NCBI GenBank assembly: GCA_020848595.1
Contig: JADLHV010000260.1
Span: 1-9,293, forward strand
Reading direction: 5' to 3'
DNA from: Bacteroidia bacterium
GTDB lineage: Bacteria > Bacteroidota > Bacteroidia > NS11-12g > UBA955
Length of the DNA stretch: 9,293 bases
The notes beneath the pieces are model-generated. The model was given only the letters and a program-made list of their open reading frames with translations. It did not search any database and was not told where the DNA came from. This document shows, one piece after another, positions 1-7,329 of this stretch. Every line of letters starts with the position of its first letter. The stretch's first letter is position 1. Made by a program: the position numbers and the translations under genes.

Positions 1-2785
1 ATACTTTACGCGTATAGATTGTATCACAATTAGTAATTAAGTCGGTAATTTTTACAGATATTTCTATAGTAGAATCTTCCCAATCTTTTGGAGCATCTAA
101 AGTAACATAAAAAGGAGCTGCATTACTTGTAGAAACAGTTGCATTAGCGTTGAAACCATGAATAGTTTTAGCTGTTACTGTACCAACCCATTTGTTCGTT
201 CCACCAGAACCACCCATGTAATCAGCGTTAGTGTAACCCACAGTAGCAGGAGCACCTAAATCGTAAACCATTTTCTCGTCTGGGAAAGTGATATCTGGTT
301 TGCCAGTTGTTAAGAACTGAGCAGCAGTAGAAGATAAAGTAGTATTATGAGACAATGCACTACCACCTGGTGATTTCAATACATTGAAACTGAAAGTCAT
401 AGTGTCATTACTTGGCATATCATCTGCATTTAACAAGAAGAATTTCACTACGTGGCTACCAGCTTGAGAGAATAAAATTGGATCCATAGTAATGTCACCT
501 GTTCCACTTACAGCAATAGTATTTGTAAATAATTTAGTACCTTTAATGACACCATTATCAGAAACCGCCATAACAAAGCCAGTAATAGGTTCACCAAAAT
601 TATTTTGTAGAGTAATTGTTGGAGTTGGAGCATAACCAGCACATACTGGAGATGGAGGATTGAAGTCATTAGCTACCTGAGCGATATCTAAAACACCTTC
701 AACAGCACCTCTATCAGACATTGATGGATTTCTTACAACACTGTAGGCATCTTTAGGATTAGATGTAACAGATGGTACATTATTTTGATTTAAGAATCTA
801 TTAGATGCAAAATTTCCAGCGAAATTATGACCACCATTGATAAATCTCTCATTAGAACCACTGAAACCATTATTAGACCATGCAGCAAAACTGTTTGAAG
901 TTCCAGCAGGACAATACCAGTTTTGATTACTAAAGTTGCTTAAATAGTAGCTATTATAATCCCAAGTATAAGGAGTACCACCATTGATATTATACGTATA
1001 TACAGGGTAGAAACCATACCAATTTTGCAAATCAAAGATATTACCAATCACTTTGATATTAGTATGATAATATTGATATTGGTAAATTGCATAAACATAT
1101 GGAGTACTATTATTAGTTAAATTTCCATTAGCTCTAATTGTATTTTGACGTACTTCAGTAGTATAACTTCCACTAATAAATGAATAATTATAAATTGGGT
1201 AAGTATAATAGTAAGCTGCATTGTCTACTATTAAGTTACTATTTACTTTAGTATTATAATTATAATAGTTATAGATAGAATAGTGGTAATAAGAAGTAGA
1301 ATTTGAAGTATTTCTATTGTTTTTAATAACGTTTCTACTGATATCGAAATTACCATAATAGTAGGCATAGATACTATAGTGGTAATAATAGTCTGATGTA
1401 TTATTTTCAATTATGTTATCTGAAATTGAAACTGGGTAGTTGGCAGAATTATAAGTATAAGCAGCACGAATAGAGTAGTGATAGTAATAAGCTTTAGCAT
1501 TATTTTTCACAACGTTTCTATCAATTTCCGCAGTTGTACAAGCACTGCTAGGATATTCAACACGAATACCATACCAGTAATATCCACCATCACAATTTTG
1601 GATAGTATTTTCATTCACTCTATAATCGTTTTGATTATAGTAAAGCTGCCATCCATAAAATTGACGAGTAGAAGAAGTAGAAGTTTGAACATCATTATCG
1701 TCTGAGAAGTTTCCAATTACATCAAAATTATAAGAATAATAGCTATAGCCAAGATACATATATTGACTAGCTTTATTCCTTTGAATTGAGTTATTGTTTA
1801 TTGAGAAACGATAAGTTGCATTTCCATAATTGTAATACGTATAAAATGCATATACACTTGTTGGAGCACTAGCAGTACTTCCACCAGAGAAAGGCAAATC
1901 ATGTATATTATTACCATCTAATTTAGTTGGACGATTAGCGGCATATGAATAGTAAGAATAAATACCATAAAGTGTAGAACTACTATTATATGAAGTTGCA
2001 TTTGCTCTAGAAATATCATTACCTAAAACTTGATTACCATTGGTGTAGTACATTCTAATAGCCATTGAATAAAAATTCTGAATGGTATTATTACTAATAG
2101 TATTGTTTTGAGCAGTGTTGCTATAAGATGAACTGGCACCTTGAATAGCGATACCAAATGCTGGTCCAGGGCTATTAACATTGGTAGTTCTCATCAAATT
2201 ATTATCTATTACATTATAAGCACCATGATTAGTAGAGCTAGTAGTAGTAGATGATGTAGCTGAAGTAGAGTACGCAATGTACGCACTAGAAGTTGTAGAA
2301 GTACTAGTTAGTGCAGAAAATTCAATGGTACAATTTTCAATGGTATTGTAATCCGAACCATTTTGAATTCTGATACCTTTAACATTGGCATTGTTATTAG
2401 TATTTCTAATAACTAAACCATCTATAGTTAAATAATCGATACCATCAAATAAGAAAACACCATCATTCACACCTGCTTCAATGTACTTACCATTACCATT
2501 AATAGTAATAGTATTAGTTGAACTAGCTCCAGTAATAGCAGGTAATACGATTTGAGATTCTGTTTGATCTGTTATTACATCTACTGTTACTGCGCCGCTT
2601 ACACCATTGGCAACGATGTCACTTCTAAAGTCTGCCCAATTGGCATAATTAGAGCCGCCAGTTGCAACTGAGTTATCGATGGTGTAAGTACCCGACAACT
2701 GCGCTGAGGCTGAGCCTGCGAACCCTGCGCACAGCAACAGCAATGCCGTCCGCATAGAGTTCTTGAATTTGTAGTTTTTGTCCAT
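1..2785 (-). CDS. Secreted tyrosine-rich right-handed parallel beta-helix protein with Ig-like C-terminal part (3' end outside window)
   Basis: The frame is open from ATG 2785 to the left edge: 928 codons with no stop, so the C-terminus is missing. Residues 1-28 form a Sec signal peptide: basic start, LLLL core and an SASA|Q cleavage site after A28. The cysteine at 19 does not fit a lipobox. Residues of about 30-250 carry NxI-type beta-helix coils (TITINGNGKYIEA, YLTIDGLVIRNTNNN, YNTIENCTIEF). Residues 255-612 are about eleven tyrosine-rich coils, described separately. DRGAVEG at 691-697 resembles the DIGAxE motif that ends the beta-helix in 'choice-of-anchor Q' proteins. From about 705 onwards come beta-rich segments resembling Ig/CARDB domains (PTITLQNNFGEPITGF). 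Such proteins in Bacteroidota usually end in a type IX secretion sorting domain. That is expected here but not visible. The likely location is the cell surface or outside the cell, with a structural or adhesive role inferred. No polysaccharide lyase active site was recognised. The second methionine, M11, is an alternative start. Confidence 0.88.
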   Translation of the reverse strand, partial: MDKNYKFKNSMRTALLLLCAGFAGSASAQLSGTYTIDNSVATGGSNYANWADFRSDIVANGVSGAVTVDVITDQTESQIVLPAITGASSTNTITINGNGKYIEAGVNDGVFLFDGIDYLTIDGLVIRNTNNNANVKGIRIQNGSDYNTIENCTIEFSALTSTSTTSSAYIAYSTSATSSTTTSSTNHGAYNVIDNNLMRTTNVNSPGPAFGIAIQGASSSYSNTAQNNTISNNTIQNFYSMAIRMYYTNGNQVLGNDISRANATSYNSSSTLYGIYSYYSYAANRPTKLDGNNIHDLPFSGGSTASAPTSVYAFYTYYNYGNATYRFSINNNSIQRNKASQYMYLGYSYYSYNFDVIGNFSDDNDVQTSTSSTRQFYGWQLYYNQNDYRVNENTIQNCDGGYYWYGIRVEYPSSACTTAEIDRNVVKNNAKAYYYHYSIRAAYTYNSANYPVSISDNIIENNTSDYYYHYSIYAYYYGNFDISRNVIKNNRNTSNSTSYYHYSIYNYYNYNTKVNSNLIVDNAAYYYTYPIYNYSFISGSYTTEVRQNTIRANGNLTNNSTPYVYAIYQYQYYHTNIKVIGNIFDLQNWYGFYPVYTYNINGGTPYTWDYNSYYLSNFSNQNWYCPAGTSNSFAAWSNNGFSGSNERFINGGHNFAGNFASNRFLNQNNVPSVTSNPKDAYSVVRNPSMSDRGAVEGVLDIAQVANDFNPPSPVCAGYAPTPTITLQNNFGEPITGFVMAVSDNGVIKGTKLFTNTIAVSGTGDITMDPILFSQAGSHVVKFFLLNADDMPSNDTMTFSFNVLKSPGGSALSHNTTLSSTAAQFLTTGKPDITFPDEKMVYDLGAPATVGYTNADYMGGSGGTNKWVGTVTAKTIHGFNANATVSTSNAAPFYVTLDAPKDWEDSTIEISVKITDLITNCDTIYTRKV
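950..2023 (-). repeat. About eleven tyrosine-rich beta-helix coils (protein-level repeat)
   Basis: Residues 255-612 of the beta-helix protein fall into coils of about 28-39 residues. The consensus is roughly N-x-I-x-N-N, a Ser/Thr/Asn spacer of variable length, a YYYHYSIY-like strand, another YYY-like strand, then a short turn and V/I. Clear examples are NVVKNNAKAYYYHYSIR, NIIENNTSDYYYHYSIYA and SYYHYSIYNYYNYN. I count 69 tyrosines in about 358 residues, near 19%. Coils 6 to 8 are the most alike. At the DNA level the coils are diverged, with mixed TAT and TAC codons, so the repetition is conserved in protein rather than being a recent tandem duplication. Confidence 0.8.
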
Positions 2786-3342
2786 AATGCTATAAAAATT
2801 TTATGTAACGAAAATAGAAATCCAATTTTAAGGTGTAAAAATTATTCGATTATGTTCATCTTCATTTCGGAAAATGGTTCGATTTTATAGATAAATGAAT
2901 ATGACAATAAAATGACAAAACACTAGCTAATTATGGGTTCAAGAACATTCTTCCGATAAAGAAATAGCTTAACCATAAAAAGAAGCCCATTCGTCGAATT
3001 ATGAAACAAAATGAATCAATCCTTAAAAAAAAGGCAGTAATAAAATTCAATTCGATTATTTTTAACATCAAAATATTATAAAAAGTGGATGAAAAAAAAT
3101 CGCCATCAAAAAATGCATTTTTCTTTTAAATTCAGCTAATCTGTAGCAATCAATTTATCTCATTTAAAATGAATTTCATATAAAACTCTCATTAAAAATC
3201 CATTTACAACAATATTAAACAATTGTATCAAATAAAAGTAAGTTTATAATTGCTATCTCTGATTCAACTATCTATATTTGAAAAGTTTTAAAGGGATTGA
3301 TTCCACATGTAGTGCCTTAAACAGAAGTGATTGGATTGCAAT
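2786..3342. other. Divergent intergenic region between the beta-helix gene and the hybrid kinase
   Basis: These 557 very AT-rich bases hold no credible gene. For the rightward operon there is a good promoter candidate at 3250-3280. For the leftward gene I found only a one-mismatch -7 candidate: TAAAATTG on the minus strand (2822-2829), about 37 bases before the ATG and without a clear -33 partner. The heptamer TTCGATT occurs at 2845-2851, 2878-2884 and 3051-3057. Small dyads lie at 2937-2946 (GTTC-AA-GAAC) and 2941-2952 (AAGAA-CA-TTCTT). A weak AT dyad, ATAAAA-A-TTTTAT (2792-2804), sits just before the leftward start codon. None of these is assigned to a regulator. Confidence 0.55.
3250..3280 (+). 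promoter_or_regulatory. Bacteroidota-type sigma-ABfr promoter for the hybrid kinase operon
   Basis: TATATTTG at 3273-3280 matches the Bacteroidota -7 consensus TAnnTTTG exactly. TTG at 3250-3252 lies 20 bases upstream, at the usual -33 spacing. Transcription would begin near 3285-3290 and give a leader of about 55 bases before the ATG at 3343. This is inferred from the sequence match alone, but element quality and position agree. Confidence 0.6.
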
Positions 3343-4884
3343 ATGACAGAACACATACCTTTACCAGAAAATGAAAGGGAGCGCCTAGAAGCATTAATTA
3401 ATTTCGATATTATCGAAAGGATGCCAGAAAGTGATTTACTCCCATTGGTAAAAATGGCTGCATTTTCTTGTCAAACGAGTATGGCAATACTTTCTATTTT
3501 CGAAGGACAGAGACATCTTATAAAAATCAAAATAGGTTTAAGTGTTTATGATATTCAAAATGACAAGGATTTTTATTTAAAAGTTATTAAGAGTAAAGAT
3601 TTCATCGAAATTCCGGACACTATGCGGGATGAAGAATTCAATAGGAGCCCTTCTGTGATTGGACATCCTGGATTTCGATATTTTTCTGGCGTACCTATAA
3701 CCACATCAGAAGGCTTTAATATTGGTAGTATATGTGTGATTGATACACGTCCCAAGACTCTATATCCAGAACAAATAGAGACATTAAAACGCATTTCTCA
3801 ACAAGTTAGCATTCTTTTAACTTTAAAAAAACAGAATAAGCAACTACAAGGCGAATTGAATCAACTCATTCACGAGAAAATTAATCAAACTGAGATTGAT
3901 TTAGCGGCATATAAATTTGCACTAGATCAATCTGCAGAAGTAGCGATTAGTGATAGAGATGGATTTATTCGTTTTGTAAATGATAAGTTTTGTAAAACAT
4001 CTTTATATATCAAAGAAGAGTTATTAGGTCAGCCTTATCGCATACTTAATTCTGGATATCACTCAAAATCATTTTTCGATGAAATGTGGCAAATGATTAC
4101 TAAAGGTGAAGTATGGCATGGTGAGATAAAGAACATCAACAAAAAAGGTCATTTTTTCTGGGTTGATTGTAGCATTATCCCATTTTTGGACAAGAAAGGC
4201 AAACCCTATCAATACATTACCATACAACAGGATATTACTGAAAAGAAGAATGCTTTAGAAAGGTTGACTATTGAGACTAGATTAATTTCCATTTTAAGTG
4301 AAAACGAAACAGTAGACAATGCCATTAAGAATATTGCGCATCAAATATGTTTGCATCTAGATTGGGACATCAGTTTGTTTTGGAGTATGGATAAACTAAG
4401 AAACAAGTTAAATAATCCGCGAATATATAATCACCAAAACATTCCATTAATAGAATTTGAAAGACAAATAATGTCTAAAGAATTTTATAAGGGAGATGGT
4501 TTACCAGGCTATGTTTGGGTGAGTAAAAAACCAAAGTGGATTTCGGATATTTCTAGTCAAAGTAGTTTAATTACTCGATCTATTATAGAAGAAATCCATC
4601 TTAAATCTGCGCTAATATTTCCAATAATTTTCAGGAATAATGTCATTGGTGTTATGGAATTTTTCAGCTTCAAGAAAAAGAAAGAGGATTATAATCTATT
4701 GCAGATGATAGATAGTTTTGGCTTACAAATAGGCTCATATATTGAAAGAAAAGAAGCAGAAGAAGAACTTATAAAAGCGAAGAAAGAAGCTGAAGAATCG
4801 GTTAAATCTAAAGACCAATTTTTGACGAATATGAGTCACGAGATTAGAACGCCTATGAATGCAATTTTAGGTTTTACTCAGTAA
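3343..4884 (+). CDS. N-terminal fragment of hybrid kinase: GAF-PAS-GAF and H-box
   Basis: This fragment is 513 residues long. ATG 3343 (MTEHIPLPENERERLEAL) is preferred over the in-frame TTG at 3331, because the family typically begins with a few residues and then a PxPxNExxRLxAL segment. Residues of about 20-165 are a GAF domain, with the characteristic GHPGFRYFSGVPI and IGSICVIDTRPKTL stretches. A coiled-coil linker at about 165-187 follows. Residues 189-310 are a PAS domain with its PAC end (QYITIQQDITEKK). Residues 309-465 are a second GAF-like domain (GDGLPGYVWVSKKPKWI). A charged helix then leads to the H-box with H499 (SHEIRTPMN). The reading stops at residue 513, before the second HisKA helix. 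Without the ATP-binding domain it cannot phosphorylate itself. It might still bind its ligand or dimerise. Confidence 0.75.
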   Translation: MTEHIPLPENERERLEALINFDIIERMPESDLLPLVKMAAFSCQTSMAILSIFEGQRHLIKIKIGLSVYDIQNDKDFYLKVIKSKDFIEIPDTMRDEEFNRSPSVIGHPGFRYFSGVPITTSEGFNIGSICVIDTRPKTLYPEQIETLKRISQQVSILLTLKKQNKQLQGELNQLIHEKINQTEIDLAAYKFALDQSAEVAISDRDGFIRFVNDKFCKTSLYIKEELLGQPYRILNSGYHSKSFFDEMWQMITKGEVWHGEIKNINKKGHFFWVDCSIIPFLDKKGKPYQYITIQQDITEKKNALERLTIETRLISILSENETVDNAIKNIAHQICLHLDWDISLFWSMDKLRNKLNNPRIYNHQNIPLIEFERQIMSKEFYKGDGLPGYVWVSKKPKWISDISSQSSLITRSIIEEIHLKSALIFPIIFRNNVIGVMEFFSFKKKKEDYNLLQMIDSFGLQIGSYIERKEAEEELIKAKKEAEESVKSKDQFLTNMSHEIRTPMNAILGFTQ

Positions 4885-6315
4885 ATTCTTCAATCGAAAT
4901 TATCAGAAAAACAGCAAGATTTTGCCAATTCTGTAAAAGTAGCTGCCGAGAATTTACTTTCTATCATTAATGATATTTTAGATTTTTCAAAAATAGAATC
5001 TGGCATAATTGAAATTGAGAAAATACCAACTAATATTAGTCAATCTTTTAAGAATGTGTATGATCTATTAAGTTTAAGTGCAGCTCAGAAACATTTAGAA
5101 TTCACTTATAAGGTTGATGACAGAATTCCGAGAACACTGCTTTGTGATGCATTGCGTTTAAATCAAATTTTAATTAATTTAGTTGGCAATGCAATTAAAT
5201 TTACAGAAAAAGGGAGTGTTCGATTTTTTGTTGAATTACTAGAAGTCAACAACGATTTATACACCTTAAAATTCAGAGTCATCGACACAGGTATAGGGAT
5301 TGAAAGTGAGAAACAAAAAAGCATCTTCGAGAGATTTAATCAAGTCAATAATGAAATAAACAGAAAATATGAGGGTACGGGTTTAGGTTTGAGTATTTCT
5401 AAAAATTTAATTGAATTATTAGGCGGCAATTTAATCATGAATTCTGAACTTGGACAAGGTTCTGAATTTACATTTAACTTACAGCTTAAAGCAATCCAGG
5501 ATAGTGAAATTGACCAAGAATTAAATAAAATTAATATTTCTAATAGTCCAATTAAATTGAGGATTCTTTTAGTTGAAGATAATCAGCTCAATCAAAAACT
5601 AGCAAAAAATGTATTAAACAATTTTGGATTTGAAGTTGTTATTGCAGATAATGGTTTAATAGGATTAGAAATATTGAAATCGCAAGTTTTTGATTTAATA
5701 CTCATGGATATTCAAATGCCAGAATTAGATGGTTATCAAACCACAAGAATCATTAGAAATGAGTTAAAACTTTCAATTCCTATCATTGCTATGACAGCGC
5801 ATTCAATACTTGGAGAGAAGGAGAAATGTTTAGATGCGGGCATGAATGATTTTATTTCAAAGCCCTTTAATCAAAAAGAATTACACGATAAAATTAGCAC
5901 GCTTGCAGAAATAAATTCAAGCAATTCAACGGAAAATAAAACCATAGTAACCAACAACATGAACATTAATTTGACCTATCTCCAAGAACTTTCAAATGGC
6001 AATAAATCATTTGAAGCTGAAATGATTTCATTATTCTTGCATCAGGTTCCAAAAGAAATGTTAACTTTGCAGCGAGCTTTCGATGATTTGGAATATACTC
6101 GGATAGCCGAAACAGCCCACAAGCTGAAGTCTTCAATGGATATTTTCAACAGGTCAGACCTGTCACTCTCCTTACAGGCCATCATTGATGAATCAAAATT
6201 CGGACATATAACGAGTGAAATGGTGTTGACGCTGGATTCAATTCTTTCAAAACTGAGTGATTTTTACCCAATGCTAGATGGTATTTTGAAAACACGTTAC
6301 GAAGCCGAAAAGTGA
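4885..6315 (+). CDS. C-terminal fragment of hybrid kinase: rest of HisKA, HATPase_c, receiver and Hpt
   Basis: This is the continuation of the same frame after the internal stop. Independent translation could begin only at weak starts such as GTG 5056, so it probably depends on readthrough or is silent. Numbered on the joined protein: N-box NLVGNAIKF with N612 and N616, G1 box DTGIGI from D648, F-box IFERFNQ, G2 box GTGLGLSI from G678. The receiver spans about 739-855, with acidic residues E745 and D746, phospho-acceptor D789 in LMDIQMPELDG, and K840 in SKPF. The Hpt domain spans about 870-980, with H926 in TAHKLKSS. Every catalytic and relay residue expected is present, so the domains themselves show no decay. 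It ends 7 bases before the LytTR regulator. Confidence 0.7.
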   Translation: MLQSKLSEKQQDFANSVKVAAENLLSIINDILDFSKIESGIIEIEKIPTNISQSFKNVYDLLSLSAAQKHLEFTYKVDDRIPRTLLCDALRLNQILINLVGNAIKFTEKGSVRFFVELLEVNNDLYTLKFRVIDTGIGIESEKQKSIFERFNQVNNEINRKYEGTGLGLSISKNLIELLGGNLIMNSELGQGSEFTFNLQLKAIQDSEIDQELNKINISNSPIKLRILLVEDNQLNQKLAKNVLNNFGFEVVIADNGLIGLEILKSQVFDLILMDIQMPELDGYQTTRIIRNELKLSIPIIAMTAHSILGEKEKCLDAGMNDFISKPFNQKELHDKISTLAEINSSNSTENKTIVTNNMNINLTYLQELSNGNKSFEAEMISLFLHQVPKEMLTLQRAFDDLEYTRIAETAHKLKSSMDIFNRSDLSLSLQAIIDESKFGHITSEMVLTLDSILSKLSDFYPMLDGILKTRYEAEK

Positions 6316-6322
6316 AATTTAC

Positions 6323-7015
6323 ATGATTAAATGCATCATTATTGACGACAACGAAATTGCCCTAATGGCCACTAAACAATGTGCCACTAAGGTCGATTCT
6401 TTAAATATAGTTAACACATTCAACGATTCAATTCAAGCTTTGTCTTTTATTGCTTCAAATCCAGTTGATTTAATTTTCTTGGACATCGAAATGCCTGAAT
6501 TAAATGGAATGGAATTCATAAGAGCCTTGCAACAACCGAGGCCACATATAATTCTTACAACATCGCATACCGAATTTGCATTAGAAGCTTTTCAAGAAAA
6601 TGTACTCGATTATTTAGTAAAACCAATCGAATTACCTCGTTTTATAATTGCGGTAAACAAGGCTAAAATTATGCTCGAAAAGCATAGAATTGACCATGTA
6701 GACAATGATACACTTTTCATCAAAAAAGGCAATTTAATTGTCCGAATTAATAAATTAGATGTATTATGGATAGAAGGTCTAGGCGATTATGTTACTATTA
6801 ATACCGAAAAAGAAAAGTTTATAGTACACTCTACCATGCACGCCATTGAACAGAAATTTAACTCAAAAGAATTCATGCGCGTTCACCGATCATTTATCAT
6901 TAGAATCGATAAAATCAACAATATTGAAGATAACTGTATCTCTTATTTCGACAAATTTATTCCTATTGGAAAAACCTACAAAGAATCGGTCTATAAGAGA
7001 CTGAATATGCTGTAA
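6323..7015 (+). CDS. LytTR-family response regulator transcription factor
   Basis: The product has 230 residues, typical of the LytR/AlgR family. Residues 1-118 are the receiver: acidic pair D8 and D9, phospho-acceptor D54 in FLDIEMPELNG, T79/T80 switch position and K100 in LVKPIE. Residues of about 131-228 are a LytTR DNA-binding domain, recognisable by LFIKKGNLIVRI, VLWIEGLGDYVTI, the MRVHRSFIIRI motif and the closing IPIGKTYKESV. It begins 7 bases after the hybrid kinase stop, with no promoter between them, so it is co-transcribed and is the probable final acceptor of phosphate from the kinase's Hpt domain. Start ATG 6323 gives a receiver of normal length. If the kinase is dead, this regulator may be controlled by another kinase. 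Its targets are unknown. LytTR proteins bind paired direct repeats in promoters, and the divergent region upstream of the operon is one place to look. Confidence 0.92.
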   Translation: MIKCIIIDDNEIALMATKQCATKVDSLNIVNTFNDSIQALSFIASNPVDLIFLDIEMPELNGMEFIRALQQPRPHIILTTSHTEFALEAFQENVLDYLVKPIELPRFIIAVNKAKIMLEKHRIDHVDNDTLFIKKGNLIVRINKLDVLWIEGLGDYVTINTEKEKFIVHSTMHAIEQKFNSKEFMRVHRSFIIRIDKINNIEDNCISYFDKFIPIGKTYKESVYKRLNML

Positions 7016-7086
7016 TTTAGCAAATTGACGTTTATCTAAAAAGATTATCCCTTTTCCGAATTTTGGTATAAAGTTATCGAATTCTG

Positions 7087-7118
7087 CTTTACACTTAAGC
7101 TCGAAGCCTCTATTTTTG
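7087..7118 (+). promoter_or_regulatory. Weak promoter candidate immediately upstream of the terminator
   Basis: TATTTTTG at 7111-7118 matches TAnnTTTG exactly. The -33 position holds only CTTTA (7087-7091) at about the right distance, so the match is partial. A transcript starting near 7125 would be about 60 bases long and end at the hairpin at 7147-7184. In such AT-rich DNA a chance match is quite possible. Confidence 0.2.
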
Positions 7119-7146
7119 CTGTATTAAATAAAATTTATATTGTGAG

Positions 7147-7184
7147 AAAATGGAAATCGAGTCTTTCGGTTTCCATTTTTTTTT
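7147..7184 (+). terminator. Intrinsic terminator downstream of the kinase-LytTR operon
   Basis: AAAATGGAAATCGA (7147-7160) pairs with TCGGTTTCCATTTT (7166-7179): 14 pairs including one U-G, with a 5-base loop (GTCTT). A run of nine T residues (7176-7184) overlaps the end of the right arm and continues past it. It lies about 130 bases after the LytTR stop. On the opposite strand the stem is followed by TTTT only, so activity there would be weaker. Confidence 0.8.
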
Positions 7185-7329
7185 GAATAAAATGAATATC
7201 TAATTTCTGGATTATTACATTTTCACTACTAAATTTACATTTAATTATGAAAAGTCAAAAAACCGATAGTGAGTAATTAAAACCTCGTCTTAAAAATCCA
7301 AACATAGATTGAAAGTAAAATAAGTAGAA

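Larger units (their letters stand above)
3343..6315 (+). pseudogene. Hybrid sensor histidine kinase GAF-PAS-GAF-HisKA-HATPase-REC-Hpt, interrupted by an in-frame TAA
   Basis: One reading frame runs from ATG 3343 to TGA 6313-6315 (990 codons before the terminator) and is broken only by TAA at 4882-4884, codon 514. Translation on both sides joins without a shift: H-box SHEIRTPMNAILGFTQ, stop, then ILQSKLSEKQQDF, which continues the HisKA helix. Related kinases usually have leucine at the stop position (GFTxLLL), so one TTA-to-TAA change explains the break. The downstream part has no ATG near its beginning and no promoter or ribosome-site candidate that I could see. The protein is soluble with no membrane segment, so the signal is presumably cytoplasmic. 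As written the kinase is split between its phospho-acceptor and its ATPase. All other key motifs are intact, so the mutation is recent, a sequence error, or tolerated by readthrough. TAA ends three other genes here, so the genetic code is not altered. Confidence 0.8.
7016..7329. other. Convergent intergenic region
   Basis: These 314 bases lie between the LytTR gene and the oppositely directed Crp-type regulator gene. They hold a strong hairpin terminator (7147-7184) and a weak promoter-like site just before it (7087-7118). I see no gene, RNA gene or repeat in 7185-7329. The minus-strand operon has no obvious terminator of its own. The hairpin at 7147-7184 could serve it too, with a poorer T4 tail on that strand. 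Confidence 0.6.

Noticed and set aside
1478..1705. Plus-strand open frame of 75 codons
   Set aside because: It is antisense to the beta-helix coils. Its Ile/Ser/Thr-rich translation mirrors the tyrosine and asparagine codons of the real gene.
950..2023. CRISPR array or tandem DNA repeat
   Set aside because: The periodicity is in the protein. The DNA units differ in length and sequence, and there are no identical repeats with unique spacers.
2725..2740. Lipoprotein signal peptide using cysteine 19
   Set aside because: The residue before the cysteine is Leu, not Gly/Ala/Ser, and a good signal peptidase I site (SASA|Q) follows.
3331..3342. TTG at 3331 as start of the hybrid kinase
   Set aside because: It adds only four residues and follows a stop directly. 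ATG 3343 gives the usual short N-terminus before the GAF domain.
3573..3794. Minus-strand open frame of 73 codons
   Set aside because: It lies inside the first GAF domain of the hybrid kinase in antisense and resembles no known protein.
4882..4884. Altered genetic code with TAA read as an amino acid
   Set aside because: TAA terminates the LytTR gene (7013-7015) and both minus-strand genes (7330-7332, 8394-8396).
4860..4900. Frameshift in the hybrid kinase
   Set aside because: Both sides of the break are in the same frame, and the HisKA helix continues without loss, so it is a simple nonsense codon.
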